Positions 1 through 9,300 of a stretch of DNA of 64,000 nt are shown here, in pieces (within the stretch, counting starts at the first letter, position 1; each line of letters begins with the position of its first letter). The position numbers and the translations under genes are program-made. Origin of the DNA: Nonomuraea gerenzanensis (GTDB taxonomy: Bacteria > Actinomycetota > Actinomycetes > Streptosporangiales > Streptosporangiaceae); NCBI RefSeq assembly GCF_020215645.1, contig NZ_CP084058.1:3348001-3412000 (forward strand). Direction: 5' to 3'. The notes below the pieces were generated by a model. The model was given only the letters and a program-made list of their open reading frames with translations, was not told the DNA's origin and searched no databases.

Positions 1-712
1 GGGTTTCGTGGGGAAGTGCCTCGATGTTGTCGGCTTCGACCACGATCTGGGTGACGGGCAGCCCGGTGGAATCGCCGGTGACGGTGGCGGCCGCGTCCAG
101 CCAGTGGGCGGCGGCGATGGCGGCTGCGGCCGGGTCGATCTCGGTGAAGAGTGCTTCGGGGCCGAAGGGGTTGTCGTGCAGCAGGTTGCTGGCCTGGGCG
201 ACTTGAAGCGGGGAAGCGTCTTCGCGGGTGAGGGTGACGGCCTGGCGGGCGCGTTCGGACAGATTGCCCAGCTCGGCCTGTTCGATGGCGGCCAATTCGG
301 CGCCGACGTCGATGGTGACGCGGGTGGTCAGCTCGGCGGCGTTGAGGACGTGCAGGGCTCGGCCGACCTGGTGGGCGGCTTCTTCTACCTGGATGTAGGA
401 CTGGATCATGTAGCCGTCGGCGGGCAGGTTGGGGTTCGTCAACGCGGTCAGGACACTGGCGAAGGCGTCGCGTTCTTCCTGGCGGCGTTCGCCTTCGGAG
501 TTGGGCTCGTGGCTGTCGGCGGCGCTGGCCGGATGGGTGTAGCACCGCCAGCAGGTCTCGGAGAGCTGGGTCAGGGCCTTGGCGAGGTTCAGGGCATCGT
601 GGCTGGAGATCCCGGCAGGAAGATCGGCGACGTCCACCGCGGTGTCTCCTGCCCCGGTGCTCCAGGAGGCGATGAGGGCGTTGCGACGGTGATCGACGGC
701 GTACCGGGTCAA
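1..712 (-). CDS. Hypothetical protein, 3'-partial at the window edge
   Basis: An uninterrupted reading frame on the minus strand runs from a TTG at 712 off the left edge, so at least 237 residues are seen and the C-terminus is missing. The start is chosen because GAGGAG sits five bases before it (minus strand). The protein is soluble, Ala/Glu-rich and probably helical; no catalytic motif or known family is recognised. A short block around residues 45-75 (CWRCYTHPASAADSHEPN) is repeated, in degraded form, at 2277-2357, so the gene once had a paralogue nearby. It is divergent from the transglutaminase-like gene. Confidence 0.6.
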   Translation of the reverse strand, partial: MTRYAVDHRRNALIASWSTGAGDTAVDVADLPAGISSHDALNLAKALTQLSETCWRCYTHPASAADSHEPNSEGERRQEERDAFASVLTALTNPNLPADGYMIQSYIQVEEAAHQVGRALHVLNAAELTTRVTIDVGAELAAIEQAELGNLSERARQAVTLTREDASPLQVAQASNLLHDNPFGPEALFTEIDPAAAAIAAAHWLDAAATVTGDSTGLPVTQIVVEADNIEALPHET

Positions 713-741
713 GGGGGCTCCTCACAGATGCGCGAAAACGG

Positions 742-760
742 TGCTGGGACACGCCCAGCA
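742..760. promoter_or_regulatory. Inverted repeat in the divergent promoter region
   Basis: TGCTGGG and CCCAGCA (7-bp perfect arms, 5-bp spacer) lie 30 bp upstream of the TTG start of the minus-strand gene. It may be an operator. The rest of the 713-1003 interval shows no gene. Confidence 0.3.
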
Positions 761-1003
761 TGGAGCATTGGGGGTCTGCGAGTACCGAATTCAAGGGCGA
801 GTCTCTTCTTTGCTCGTCTCTGTCGGTCGGTCAGCGAAGGGTGATGCGACGCGGGCGTGGATGGGCTCGAGGTGTTCGGGCCCGGAGCTCGGCTACGGCC
901 CGGCGTCACGTAGCCCTCGATTTTGCCCTTCGAACTGGCGTGAACTGCTGGAATCGGTGCGGAGTGAGATGCGTATGGGGGAGGTTGGGGGTACCGTCGG
1001 CGC

Positions 1004-1558
1004 GTGGATGCGCATGCTGAGCGGATCGCTTTGTTCCTTGCTGTTCGGGACGTGCCGTATGCCACGGACGGCGCCCATGACGCCGACACGTTGATGACGC
1101 TGGGGCGCGGCGATTGCCTGGCCAAGTCTGCCTACTTGATCCGGGGCTTCCTGGCGCTCGGTTACCTGGCACGGCGGGTCCGGTGGCTGTATCACCTGCC
1201 TGATCGACCGGCAGAAGTACGGCTGCTGCCCTCGAGGGAGGACGTACATTCGGCTGTCGAGGTGCTGATCGAAGACCGATGGACGCTGGTGGACGCCACC
1301 CATGATCCGCCCCTGACCGCCGCCGGGCTGGCCGTGGCCGAATGGGACGGCATCACCGACGCCGTCCCGGCCTACGAACCGCGTGGGCCACTGTGGCGGC
1401 CGAGGGACGGACCAGAACCGGTGCCAAACGCCGGCATCGACGAAACCGCCGACGTCGACAGCGGCGACCGCTATCAGACGGCATTCAACCGGTGGTTGCG
1501 CCAGGTCCGCGCCGGAGCTGCAACGAACGCACGCGGAACGGGGGCAGCGGATGTCTGA
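1004..1558 (+). CDS. Transglutaminase-like cysteine protease-fold protein
   Basis: 184 residues. The transglutaminase-like triad can be read: Cys38 in GRGDCLAKSAYLIRG, His82 in EDVHSAVEV and Asp97 in WTLVDATHD, with the usual spacing for the bacterial transglutaminase core, which is used as a peptidase or amidase as often as a cross-linker. No signal peptide or membrane segment is seen, so it should be cytoplasmic. The GTG start is the only start codon after the upstream in-frame stop. Its stop overlaps the next gene's ATG by eight bases, which suggests coupled translation with the exonuclease. The substrate cannot be told from sequence. Confidence 0.75.
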   Translation: MDAHAERIALFLAVRDVPYATDGAHDADTLMTLGRGDCLAKSAYLIRGFLALGYLARRVRWLYHLPDRPAEVRLLPSREDVHSAVEVLIEDRWTLVDATHDPPLTAAGLAVAEWDGITDAVPAYEPRGPLWRPRDGPEPVPNAGIDETADVDSGDRYQTAFNRWLRQVRAGAATNARGTGAADV

Positions 1559-2222
1559 CGCCTCACCGCTCTGCGGCGATGCCGCCTTTGCCCGCCACAC
1601 CTACCTCATCATCGACTTCGAGGGGTTGACTCCCGCCGGGAGGCCCACCGTTCCGGTAGAGGTGGCGGTCCTCGCCCTCACCGTCGCCGGCGACGGGCTG
1701 TCGCCGCTGTGGAGTTTTGAGTCGCTGATCGCACCGCCCGCCGAGGTGCCCGTCACCTCCTTCGACGAGCGGATGACGGGCATCACCGCGGCGATGCTGG
1801 CCACGGCCGCCGGCCCCGCGCATGTCATGGCTGACCTCGACCGTCGGCTGACAGCGCCGTCGTACCGGCTGGTCGCCCACCACGCGCCCACCGAGGCGGG
1901 GCTCATCGCCCACCAGCGTCGGCACTGCCCCGTCTTGGCTGCTGTTCCGCTGCTAGACACCGTACGGCTGGCTCGCGCGCTGTACCCGGAGTTGCCGTCG
2001 CACCGGCTGGACGATCTCGTGCGGTATCTGCGGGTTGAGCCGCCTGCGCGTCGTCATCGGGCGATGCCGGACGTGCGGGCCACGGCGCGCATCTTCGAGC
2101 GCCTGGTGGCTGAGGGCGGACGCGCGGGTCGCTGGCGCACGCTTCTCGATCTTGACCGGGTGGGTGGGCTGGCGCCCAAGCGGCTGCCATCATCGGCCGG
2201 AGCTCAGGCCGGTCTGTTCTGA
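1551..2222 (+). CDS. DnaQ-like 3'-5' exonuclease (DEDDh)
   Basis: 223 residues. ExoI is visible as Asp22/Glu24 in LIIDFEG, ExoII in VAHHAPTEAGLI and ExoIII as His/Asp in HRAMPDVRATARIF, the DEDDh arrangement of proofreading exonucleases and RNase T relatives. The ExoII aspartate (usual pattern NAxFD) is a glutamate here, which could alter activity. No polymerase or GIY-YIG domain is attached. The ATG overlaps the preceding stop (ATGTCTGA), so the two are probably one operon. A role in repair or in a defence or island module is possible but not shown. Confidence 0.75.
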   Translation: MSDASPLCGDAAFARHTYLIIDFEGLTPAGRPTVPVEVAVLALTVAGDGLSPLWSFESLIAPPAEVPVTSFDERMTGITAAMLATAAGPAHVMADLDRRLTAPSYRLVAHHAPTEAGLIAHQRRHCPVLAAVPLLDTVRLARALYPELPSHRLDDLVRYLRVEPPARRHRAMPDVRATARIFERLVAEGGRAGRWRTLLDLDRVGGLAPKRLPSSAGAQAGLF

Positions 2223-2276
2223 AGCCACGAGGCTTGGCGAGGGCGGCCTGCACGGTTTGGAGAGAAGCGTTCGGCG

Positions 2277-2357
2277 CTCATGGTGGCATGCCGTTCTCCT
2301 GCTGGAGCTCACCTTCGAAGTTGGGCTCGTGGCTGCAGGCGGCACTGGCCGGAGGGG
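2277..2357 (-). pseudogene. Remnant of a paralogue of the gene at 1-712
   Basis: Minus-strand translation from 2357 reads PPASAACSHEPNFEGELQQENGMPP then a stop. This matches HPASAADSHEPNSEGERRQEERDAF in the gene at the left edge, and about 42 bp are nearly identical at DNA level (491-534 against 2311-2354). No start codon or longer frame is left. It is best read as the decayed trace of a tandem duplicate; it occupies most of the 2223-2498 gap. Confidence 0.6.
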
Positions 2358-2498
2358 CTAACTGGGAGTGCCGACAGGTTGAGGTCTTAAATGACCAAGT
2401 CCACCGAATGCGCCCATGCGTCCCCGTAGAGCGAGAGGGGGCAAACTGTCCGAGGCGGCCGCTATGGTGGCACTTGACGAACAGTGAGGAGTCACTGC

Positions 2499-4145
2499 AT
2501 GGCCGCTACTCCGCACGAAAACCGCATCCGGAAGTTCCTTGCGCAGCGTCTGCATGTGCTTGAGCCGGGTCTTCGTCGGGTCGATGAGGAATATATCCTC
2601 GTCAATCCTTTGGGTGCTGGAGGCAGGATAGACATTCTTGCACGTGACCAGCACCAGATGTGGGTGGTAATTGAACTTAAAAGATCGAATCAGACCGCTC
2701 GTGAGGCCACGCAAGAGATCGCGAAATATGTCGAGCTGCTTCGACGTGAGAAACGGCTACCGGCTGACCGTATCAGGGCGATCGTGGTTGCGCTTGAGCC
2801 CCAGTGGAAGGAGCTCTTGGCCCCGCTGAGTAATCTTGAGCGTGACTGGCATCATGATCTTCGCGGCTACAGTCTACGGGTAGACGATGAAGGTATTCCG
2901 CTCGATGCGCGGCGCATTGATCTCCTTCCGGAACCGCTTGACCAGAAGCTCACATCGATTCACTTCATCTACCTGTTCGGACACCGGGAAAGCCGGGATC
3001 GGTGCTGGAGTCAGGTGGTTCGTTGCGCTGCAGAGGCGCACATCGATGACCTCGTTGGCGTTGACCTCGACTATTGCGGCCCTCCGGGGTTCGTGCGTAA
3101 TCCATATGCCTTGTATCTGGGCCTCGGCCGCGTCGACCCTTCCAAGGGTCTACCGCCCTGCGAGAGCGAGTGTGACCACGAGACCTTGGATGAAGAGGAC
3201 CGTCGCAACTATGATTATCCCGATGAGTACGACGCATTGTGTCACCTGACTAGTTCAGTCTTTGGTGACGAGTTCGAAACCGCTGGCCCCGGCAAGTTCT
3301 CAGACCTGGTCAATCATCCTCACTGGAAGATCGGTCAGATCCGGGCTGCTGGGTCCTTTGCGCTCGGCCTGTACGAGGCCGACGATCTCATCGCTGCTTT
3401 ACGTGGAAACGATGGCGGGGCACGAGTTCTCTTGCACAGCAGCGCCAGTACAAAAATCGCGTCACGCTGGGCCGAGCTCAGGCAAGCGGCAATGGGATGC
3501 CTTGCCACCAATGACGAGTGGTCTGAAATCGTCAGTGGTTGGTTTGACGCGATAGGTGCGCTGCCTTACGAATACGATGTCAAGCTGCACATATACAATC
3601 CGTGCGATCTCATCGCGACCTTGGTTTTCGCGCTACCAGAGGGTCTTCGTGAATATCGCTCAGAAGTCATAACAAAAAGTCTTACCGAGTATGTGCCGAT
3701 GGTCATGGCGGTAGCCCGGCCACGCGACGGAGACGGTGCACATTTCGTGCTGCGAGGGATGCTGCACTGGAATGGCGTCGCAGTCCCTGACTTGCGTCGG
3801 CGCATCGGGATCGTCTTTCGTGACCCAATGAGTTGGCATGCAGTCAGAGCTGCTGGTGTTTGTTGGCAGGCTGATCGTGAGCTGTTGCAAATTCTCGGTA
3901 TGTGGTACGTGGCCCATGCGTCGGTTTTTCGGCCGAAGCCTGAGGGAGGACTTGAGGAGCTTGACAACATGATACTACTGCCCAACGAGCTGAAGCCTGA
4001 GACTGTGGAGAGCTGGGGTGGTTTGTTCTCCTTGGTTGACTTCATTGAGCGACACCGCGAAGAGACCTTTCTGCTTGTTCAGGAGTACAGGAAGGGCCTC
4101 CATGTCGTCGATACGAGAAATATGCCCTCTTCTCGGGACGCTTGA
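2499..4145 (+). CDS. NucS/DUF91-like PD-(D/E)xK nuclease with large unknown C-terminal domain
   Basis: 548 residues. The first ~130 residues look like the NucS-type nuclease fold: Asp45 in GGRIDILARD, then Glu59 and Lys61 in WVVIELKR, followed by a helix with TAREATQEIAKYV. The remaining ~400 residues match no family I recognise; they contain an acidic stretch (CDHETLDEEDRRNYDYPDEYD at about 225-245) and no membrane segment. ATG at 2499 is chosen for GAGGA eight bases upstream. The gene is visibly lower in G+C than its neighbours, with many A/T-ending codons, which suggests recent transfer. A stand-alone nuclease with a big partner domain on an island fits a phage-defence effector, but that is inference. 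Confidence 0.65.
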   Translation: MAATPHENRIRKFLAQRLHVLEPGLRRVDEEYILVNPLGAGGRIDILARDQHQMWVVIELKRSNQTAREATQEIAKYVELLRREKRLPADRIRAIVVALEPQWKELLAPLSNLERDWHHDLRGYSLRVDDEGIPLDARRIDLLPEPLDQKLTSIHFIYLFGHRESRDRCWSQVVRCAAEAHIDDLVGVDLDYCGPPGFVRNPYALYLGLGRVDPSKGLPPCESECDHETLDEEDRRNYDYPDEYDALCHLTSSVFGDEFETAGPGKFSDLVNHPHWKIGQIRAAGSFALGLYEADDLIAALRGNDGGARVLLHSSASTKIASRWAELRQAAMGCLATNDEWSEIVSGWFDAIGALPYEYDVKLHIYNPCDLIATLVFALPEGLREYRSEVITKSLTEYVPMVMAVARPRDGDGAHFVLRGMLHWNGVAVPDLRRRIGIVFRDPMSWHAVRAAGVCWQADRELLQILGMWYVAHASVFRPKPEGGLEELDNMILLPNELKPETVESWGGLFSLVDFIERHREETFLLVQEYRKGLHVVDTRNMPSSRDA

Positions 4146-4197
4146 GACGAGCGTTGCCGACGCACTCCGGCGCGAGCTTTGCCTGTGAGTTTTATCT

Positions 4198-5223
4198 TCA
4201 GTGCCGCTGACGAGTCGGAGTTACGGTTCCCGCGCTCCGTGCGGTTTCGGTAGGGAGAAGAGCCTCGGATGCGGCGCGACTGAGGATGGCTTGTGTGGCG
4301 GCAGGCAGGCCGAGACGGTTCCAGTGAAAGATAATCAAGTGGGTAAGAACATGGCGGACGCCCCGGTCGAGGTAACCAGCCGCGGCAGCTTCACCGAGGG
4401 AGTCTCCAGCGTTGCGGAAGGCGGCTGCCCAAGGTGTGGCGAACGCGCACGGTCCTCGCCAGATGCCTGAGGCCGTGTCGGAACCAACCAAGGGGCGGAT
4501 CTGCTCGGCCATGGCTTCCCGCATGCTGGCCGGTGTGCTGGTGGGGAACGGGCGCAACTCGGTGATGCTGGTCCACAGGTTACCGCGTTCGAAAGGATCC
4601 AGTCCGGCCGCGTTCTGCAGTGTGGTGCACAGCAGCACGGACATCTCCTTGCGGCCGACCTCTGGCGGGGGTTGGCGCAGGTAGGACAGCATGTGGCGGC
4701 TGTCGGCGCAGAACAGGGTGTGGGCGATGTCGGTGCCGACCGCTCCGCCGAATGAGGCGACTTCGGGTTCGTAGATGGCGGGCCACCACCGGGTGAGCAC
4801 GCCGGATGTGGCCAGGTCGTTCAGCACACGGTTGACTGCGGCCTTCACCTCGGAGACCTGGCCGCTGCGCGGGCGTAGCCGGAGCCGCCAGCATGGGTGC
4901 TTGCGGATGAACCACCACTCACTGATCAGGTCCTGGAGCCGGTCCAGGCGTGGGCCGAGGTCGGTCACGGCGGCTTGCTCGGCGCCTTCCCAGTCGGGGA
5001 ACTGGATGCGGATGCTGTACCAGCCGTGATCGGCGACGCCGGTCTCCAGCGCGTGGTATCCGGCGGTCTGGTAGGTCTCGACTGCGTCGGCGAGGGTTTC
5101 GGGTCGGGTGTTGATCGCGGCTGCGGCGACGTCGGTGGGGGTGCCGGAGAGGACGGCCAGCACGGCGTCGGCCATCTTGCGTGATGCGGGCGGCTGTGTG
5201 GGTGTCAGGTGATGAGCAGGCAT
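4198..5223 (-). CDS. Thiopeptide-type bacteriocin biosynthesis (elimination-domain) protein
   Basis: 341 residues. The region near residue 70-110 (HGWYSIRIQFPDWEGAE ... WWFIRKHPCWRLRLR) matches the SpaB-C / thiopeptide-type biosynthesis domain, which removes glutamate from glutamylated Ser/Thr during LanB dehydration. Here it is a stand-alone protein, as is usual in FxLD clusters, although LanB already carries such a domain. The ATG at 5223 lies 19 bases inside the LanC 3' end, so translation is probably coupled. It is the last gene of the cluster. Confidence 0.8.
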   Translation of the reverse strand: MPAHHLTPTQPPASRKMADAVLAVLSGTPTDVAAAAINTRPETLADAVETYQTAGYHALETGVADHGWYSIRIQFPDWEGAEQAAVTDLGPRLDRLQDLISEWWFIRKHPCWRLRLRPRSGQVSEVKAAVNRVLNDLATSGVLTRWWPAIYEPEVASFGGAVGTDIAHTLFCADSRHMLSYLRQPPPEVGRKEMSVLLCTTLQNAAGLDPFERGNLWTSITELRPFPTSTPASMREAMAEQIRPLVGSDTASGIWRGPCAFATPWAAAFRNAGDSLGEAAAAGYLDRGVRHVLTHLIIFHWNRLGLPAATQAILSRAASEALLPTETARSAGTVTPTRQRH

Positions 5224-6365
5224 GTGTCCCATCCGGTGTGCGGGGGCGTTCGGTGGGTGGCGGTGTGCATGGCCAGGGCGAGGCCGGCGGCCCCGTCGAG
5301 GAGGCCGGTGTCGTTCTGCGCGATGGCGGCGTGCTCGGCGAGCAGTTCGGCCAGGACGGGCAGGTGGGTGCTGAGGGAGGAGGTGCGGGCGTCGCGAGCG
5401 GCTCGCCAGACGGTCTGGTAGACGCCGGCGACGCCGTGGCAGAGCCCGGGTTCGGTGAGCTGACGTAGCTGGGCGGGGTCGGTGAGGCAAGCGGTCAGGG
5501 CGTATTCGGCCTGCTGCTGGCGGGCGGGGTCGCCGAGGGCGAGGGCGGCGAGTTGCTGGGCGCGGGCGTGGCCCGGTGTTCCGTAGCACCAGGACGGTCG
5601 TGCCGGGCGGGTTTGCCGGGTATGGCCGGTGCGAGTTTCGGGCAGGGTGATGATCTCGGGCCACCATGGGCCCGCTGGGTCGTGCTGCTGCCAGGTGTCG
5701 GTCCAGGCGCAGATGCGGGCGATCGCCTCGCTTTGGCCGTCCACGCTGATCCCGGATAGGAGGGCCCGGGATAGCAGCGCCAGGGGGCCGGAGATGCCGT
5801 GGGCCATGCCGAGATTGCCGTGTCCGCCCGTCGTGCCTGGCGTGCGGCCGCCGGTGGGCTGTTCGTGGGTCCACCAGCCCGGCAACTCGTCGCGGCCGAG
5901 AGGTTGGGTGAGCTGGACGAGGTAGATCAGGACGTCGGCGAGCAGGTCGCTGCCGGGGTGGCGGCGCAGCAGATGCGCGCCCAGCCCCGTCAGTCCCTTG
6001 AACAGGTCGAACTCGGCCAGAGACGGTTGCGTGCCAAGGTCGATGCGGGTGTGGGCCCGGTCGAGACGCTGCCGGACCAGCAGGGCGACGTGGTGGTCGA
6101 GGGTGGCCAGGGCGTGCTCGTCTCGGTCCGGCCAGACGGTGGTGCCGTGCAGGGCGAAGGCGAGCGCTGGTGCGCCGAACAGCAGGTTGGCCTGCGGGCC
6201 GAGGGTGAGCGGTGCTGAGGTGGCGTCCGTGAGCCAGGCGTGTGCGATGTTCCAGTCGTCGTGGCCAGTGGCGGCACGTTCGATGTGGAGGAGTGCGATG
6301 CCGGCGGCCCCGCGGCTCAGCGATTGGGGGTGCCCGTGTGGTTTGAGGGCCAGGGCGGGGTTCAC
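5205..6365 (-). CDS. LanC-type lanthipeptide cyclase
   Basis: 386 residues. The zinc ligands of the LanC family are all present: Cys260 in WCYG and Cys309-His310 in LCHG, with the conserved His189 in GMAHGISG. LanC adds Cys thiols to dehydrated Ser/Thr to form (methyl)lanthionine rings. The GTG start overlaps the LanB stop as GTGA, a strong sign of coupled translation. It acts in the cytoplasm on the precursor encoded at 9516-9665. Confidence 0.88.
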   Translation of the reverse strand: MNPALALKPHGHPQSLSRGAAGIALLHIERAATGHDDWNIAHAWLTDATSAPLTLGPQANLLFGAPALAFALHGTTVWPDRDEHALATLDHHVALLVRQRLDRAHTRIDLGTQPSLAEFDLFKGLTGLGAHLLRRHPGSDLLADVLIYLVQLTQPLGRDELPGWWTHEQPTGGRTPGTTGGHGNLGMAHGISGPLALLSRALLSGISVDGQSEAIARICAWTDTWQQHDPAGPWWPEIITLPETRTGHTRQTRPARPSWCYGTPGHARAQQLAALALGDPARQQQAEYALTACLTDPAQLRQLTEPGLCHGVAGVYQTVWRAARDARTSSLSTHLPVLAELLAEHAAIAQNDTGLLDGAAGLALAMHTATHRTPPHTGWDTCLLIT

Positions 6366-9300
6366 TGGTTGTTCCTGTGGACGTGGGCGAGGGCGGCGGC
6401 GCGGGCCAGTCGTAGGCACAGGCGTTCGCTGTCGGCGTCGAGGCCGGCCATGCGGGCGTGGTGCAGGTGCAGCAGGGACGCCAGAACGTTGTCGGCGTTC
6501 GGGCCGTGCCCGGTGGTCAGGAGCGCCCGGTAGCGGGTGACCGCATGGCATCGCCGCCGCCATGCGGTCACGGCTTGGGTGCCGCCGGGCAGGGCCTGTA
6601 CTGCGGCCCAGTCGCCGGATGGGTCGGCCAGCCGCATCGTCTCGTCGTACAGGCTGCGGTTGATCGCTGGGGTGGCAGTGCGTGGGATGCGGTGGATGAG
6701 CCAGTCCATCCCGGCGGGCAGGCTGCCGGTGAAGGCGGCGGTCAGGTTGGTGAGGCTGGCGGCGATGACCGCGGCCGGGGGAGCGGCTTGATCGGTGAGG
6801 GGGAGCTGGGCGAGTACGGCTGCGGAGTCGGCCGCGAAGACCTGCTCGGCGGCGGTCAGGGTGGGGCCGCTGCCGTATCGGCCGGGTTCGGGATAGTAGG
6901 TGTCGAACACGATGCCGCGTAGCAGCCCTTGATTGCGCAGGGGTTCGGCCCAGGCGCTGGCCTGTTGAGCGGCCTTGCCGTACCGGTTGGGGTTGTGGAG
7001 GGGGAGCCGGAGCCGCAGGTGGGGTTCGGGGGTGTGGTGGCGAAGGAACCAGGCACCGTTTTCGGGGCCGTGGCGCCACGCGCTGAGCAGGTTGGGCAGG
7101 TGGTCGGTGAGGATGTGGGTTTGCGCTTCCGGGTGGGCGTACAGGCGGGCGTACAACCAGGGGGAGACGCCTGGTGGATGGCCATGATGGTGGACCGGCC
7201 GGTACCGCCGGGTGATTGGTGGGGTTGCACGCTTGGCGGGGGCGGTGGTCAGCGGGAGGACGATTTCGTGGACGTGTCCGCCGGTCCAGCCGTAGGCGTC
7301 CCTGCTGGGTGCTTCGGTGAGCGTGGCGGTTTGAAGACGATTCAGGTGGGTGCGGAGCAGGGACAGGTGGGCGGGCTCGGTCAGGTCGAGTTGCAGCCGG
7401 ACATCGTCCTCGCCGAGGAATACCTGATCGGGGATGCGGTGGTGGTCGCGGTGGCCGCGCCAGGCTTGTTCCCACTGAGGCCAGGTGGCGCGCGAGCCGG
7501 GCAGATCGGTGGCTGCGATGTTCCAGGTGGCGGGGTGGAGGATGGTGCGGCGGTAGCGGACGCGCGGCAGGAAAGGAAGTCCGGTGGCGGCGCCCCAGGA
7601 GAAGGGTGTGCAGGCGGCTGCCCGTGCGGTGCTGATCTCGCACAGGAACCGGGCCAGGGGGTGTGTGGCCCGGCGGAGATCGAGCGCGTTGACCATGAGC
7701 GGCTCGACGAGCTGCCCGCGCGAGAGGGAGAGCAGGAAGAGGCGGTGTGCGTCGGCACTGACCGCCAGGTCCTCCAGCGGGAGCGTCTGGCTGCTGTGGG
7801 GCTGGTGCTCGCCGAGCGGCACGACGGTGGTGATGGCGGGGCTGCGGGCGAGGTTGGCCGCGCGTGCTGATAGCGGCGGGCAGGAGACCTGCGCGAGCAT
7901 CGCGCCGGGGTGGAGCGTGGGCAGCGCGGCCAGTGTGCCGGTCAGCCGGTCGCGGTCGGTGGGTTCCAGCAGGTGCAGGAAGCGGCCCGCGGTGGTTCCG
8001 GCCTGGCGGGCGGCGCTGAGCACGGCGAGCGTGAACTCGCCACGGTCGATGGCCGTAAGAGTCGGGGCGTGTAGCGCGAACCGTAGCTCGGTGTGCGGCA
8101 CCGGATGCGGTGGCCGGTCGGCGTCGGTCGCGAGGTTGTTCAGGGTGGTCTCGTCGAGCACGACGTCGCCTCCTTCGAGCGCGGCCCGTTGGGCGAGGCG
8201 CAGGAGGGTCCGGTCCCGGGGGGTGAGCGACGGCGCGGCAGGGGTGGTCGTGGAGGTTCGGTAGCCGGCTGGGTAGCCGATGCCGATGTCGGTATCCACG
8301 GCGTGGGTGAGCGGGACGACGGCGTCGATGCCCCACCGTTCCAGGAACGCCGTGTGCCAGGCCTGCCAGGCCGGGTTGCCCTGTGGGTGCGGGGTGAGCT
8401 GGACCAACGCGGAGGCAGCGGCTTCGGCTTCGGTGGCGACTGCCCGGGGGAGGGCCGCCGTCCAGTCGAGGCGCAGGTCTACCGCGAGCTCGGCCGTGAT
8501 GTCGTCGCACATGGTGGCCATCCGCTTCGTGGCGGACACGCGCAGGGCATGTCGTTCCACGGCTGAGCCGGTTCGGCCGTGGTGGGTGAGGTCCTTCTGG
8601 ATCGCCTGCAGCTCCTCGATCAGGTGGAGGGGTGGATCGGGGAGTCGGGCCAGCTCGGTGATGATGTGGCCGAGGGGGTCGGTCACGGTCATCGGCGGGT
8701 TGATGCTTGTGAGGAGAATGCCGTGCTCCGCCAGAGCGGCCAGTAGTGCATCGAGGTCGTGCGGTGCATGGTCAGGGAAGGCTTCGATCAGTATGGCGCC
8801 CAGCCGGCCGATCCTGATCGGGGTTCGAGCGGCCTTCATGACCGCTTGGACGGGCGCGGTGTTGCGCACGGTGAGGTCGCAGGTGCCTGTCTGACCGGGC
8901 GCGAGACGGCAGGGGAGTACGAGCCGCTCGCCGCGTGCGAACACCAGGTTGTTGACCGTCGCAGGCAACTGCGGCAGCACGCCGGGGTGGGCTTCCACTC
9001 GCCTGATGAGTGCTGTCACCCACGCGGAGTCAGGACGGGCGAGGGCACGGTGCTGCTTCCCGCGCTGCAGGTTCGTGGTGTCACCGATTCGCGTGGCGGC
9101 GACGCCGGCGAACACGCCGAACGGGGTGGCACGGCTGGTGGCACGTAGCAGATAGCGCAGGGTGGACTGGACCGCGCTCTGGATGCGGTGCGGCTGTTGG
9201 ATACGGCCTGCGCACACGCCCGCGATCTGGTCCGCCAGGATGGGGCTGGCCACCTCGATGGCCTCGACGAACGCCGGGTCGGTCCGGACGTGGCGCAGCC

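Noticed and set aside
8..844. Long plus-strand frame (278 codons) at the left edge
   Set aside because: It is the antisense of the minus-strand gene 1-712; its Gly/Val-rich composition is a product of high G+C.
5205..8510. 1101-codon minus-strand frame
   Set aside because: Only the last 386 codons (LanC) are protein-like; the Pro/Arg/His-rich remainder overlaps LanB in another frame.
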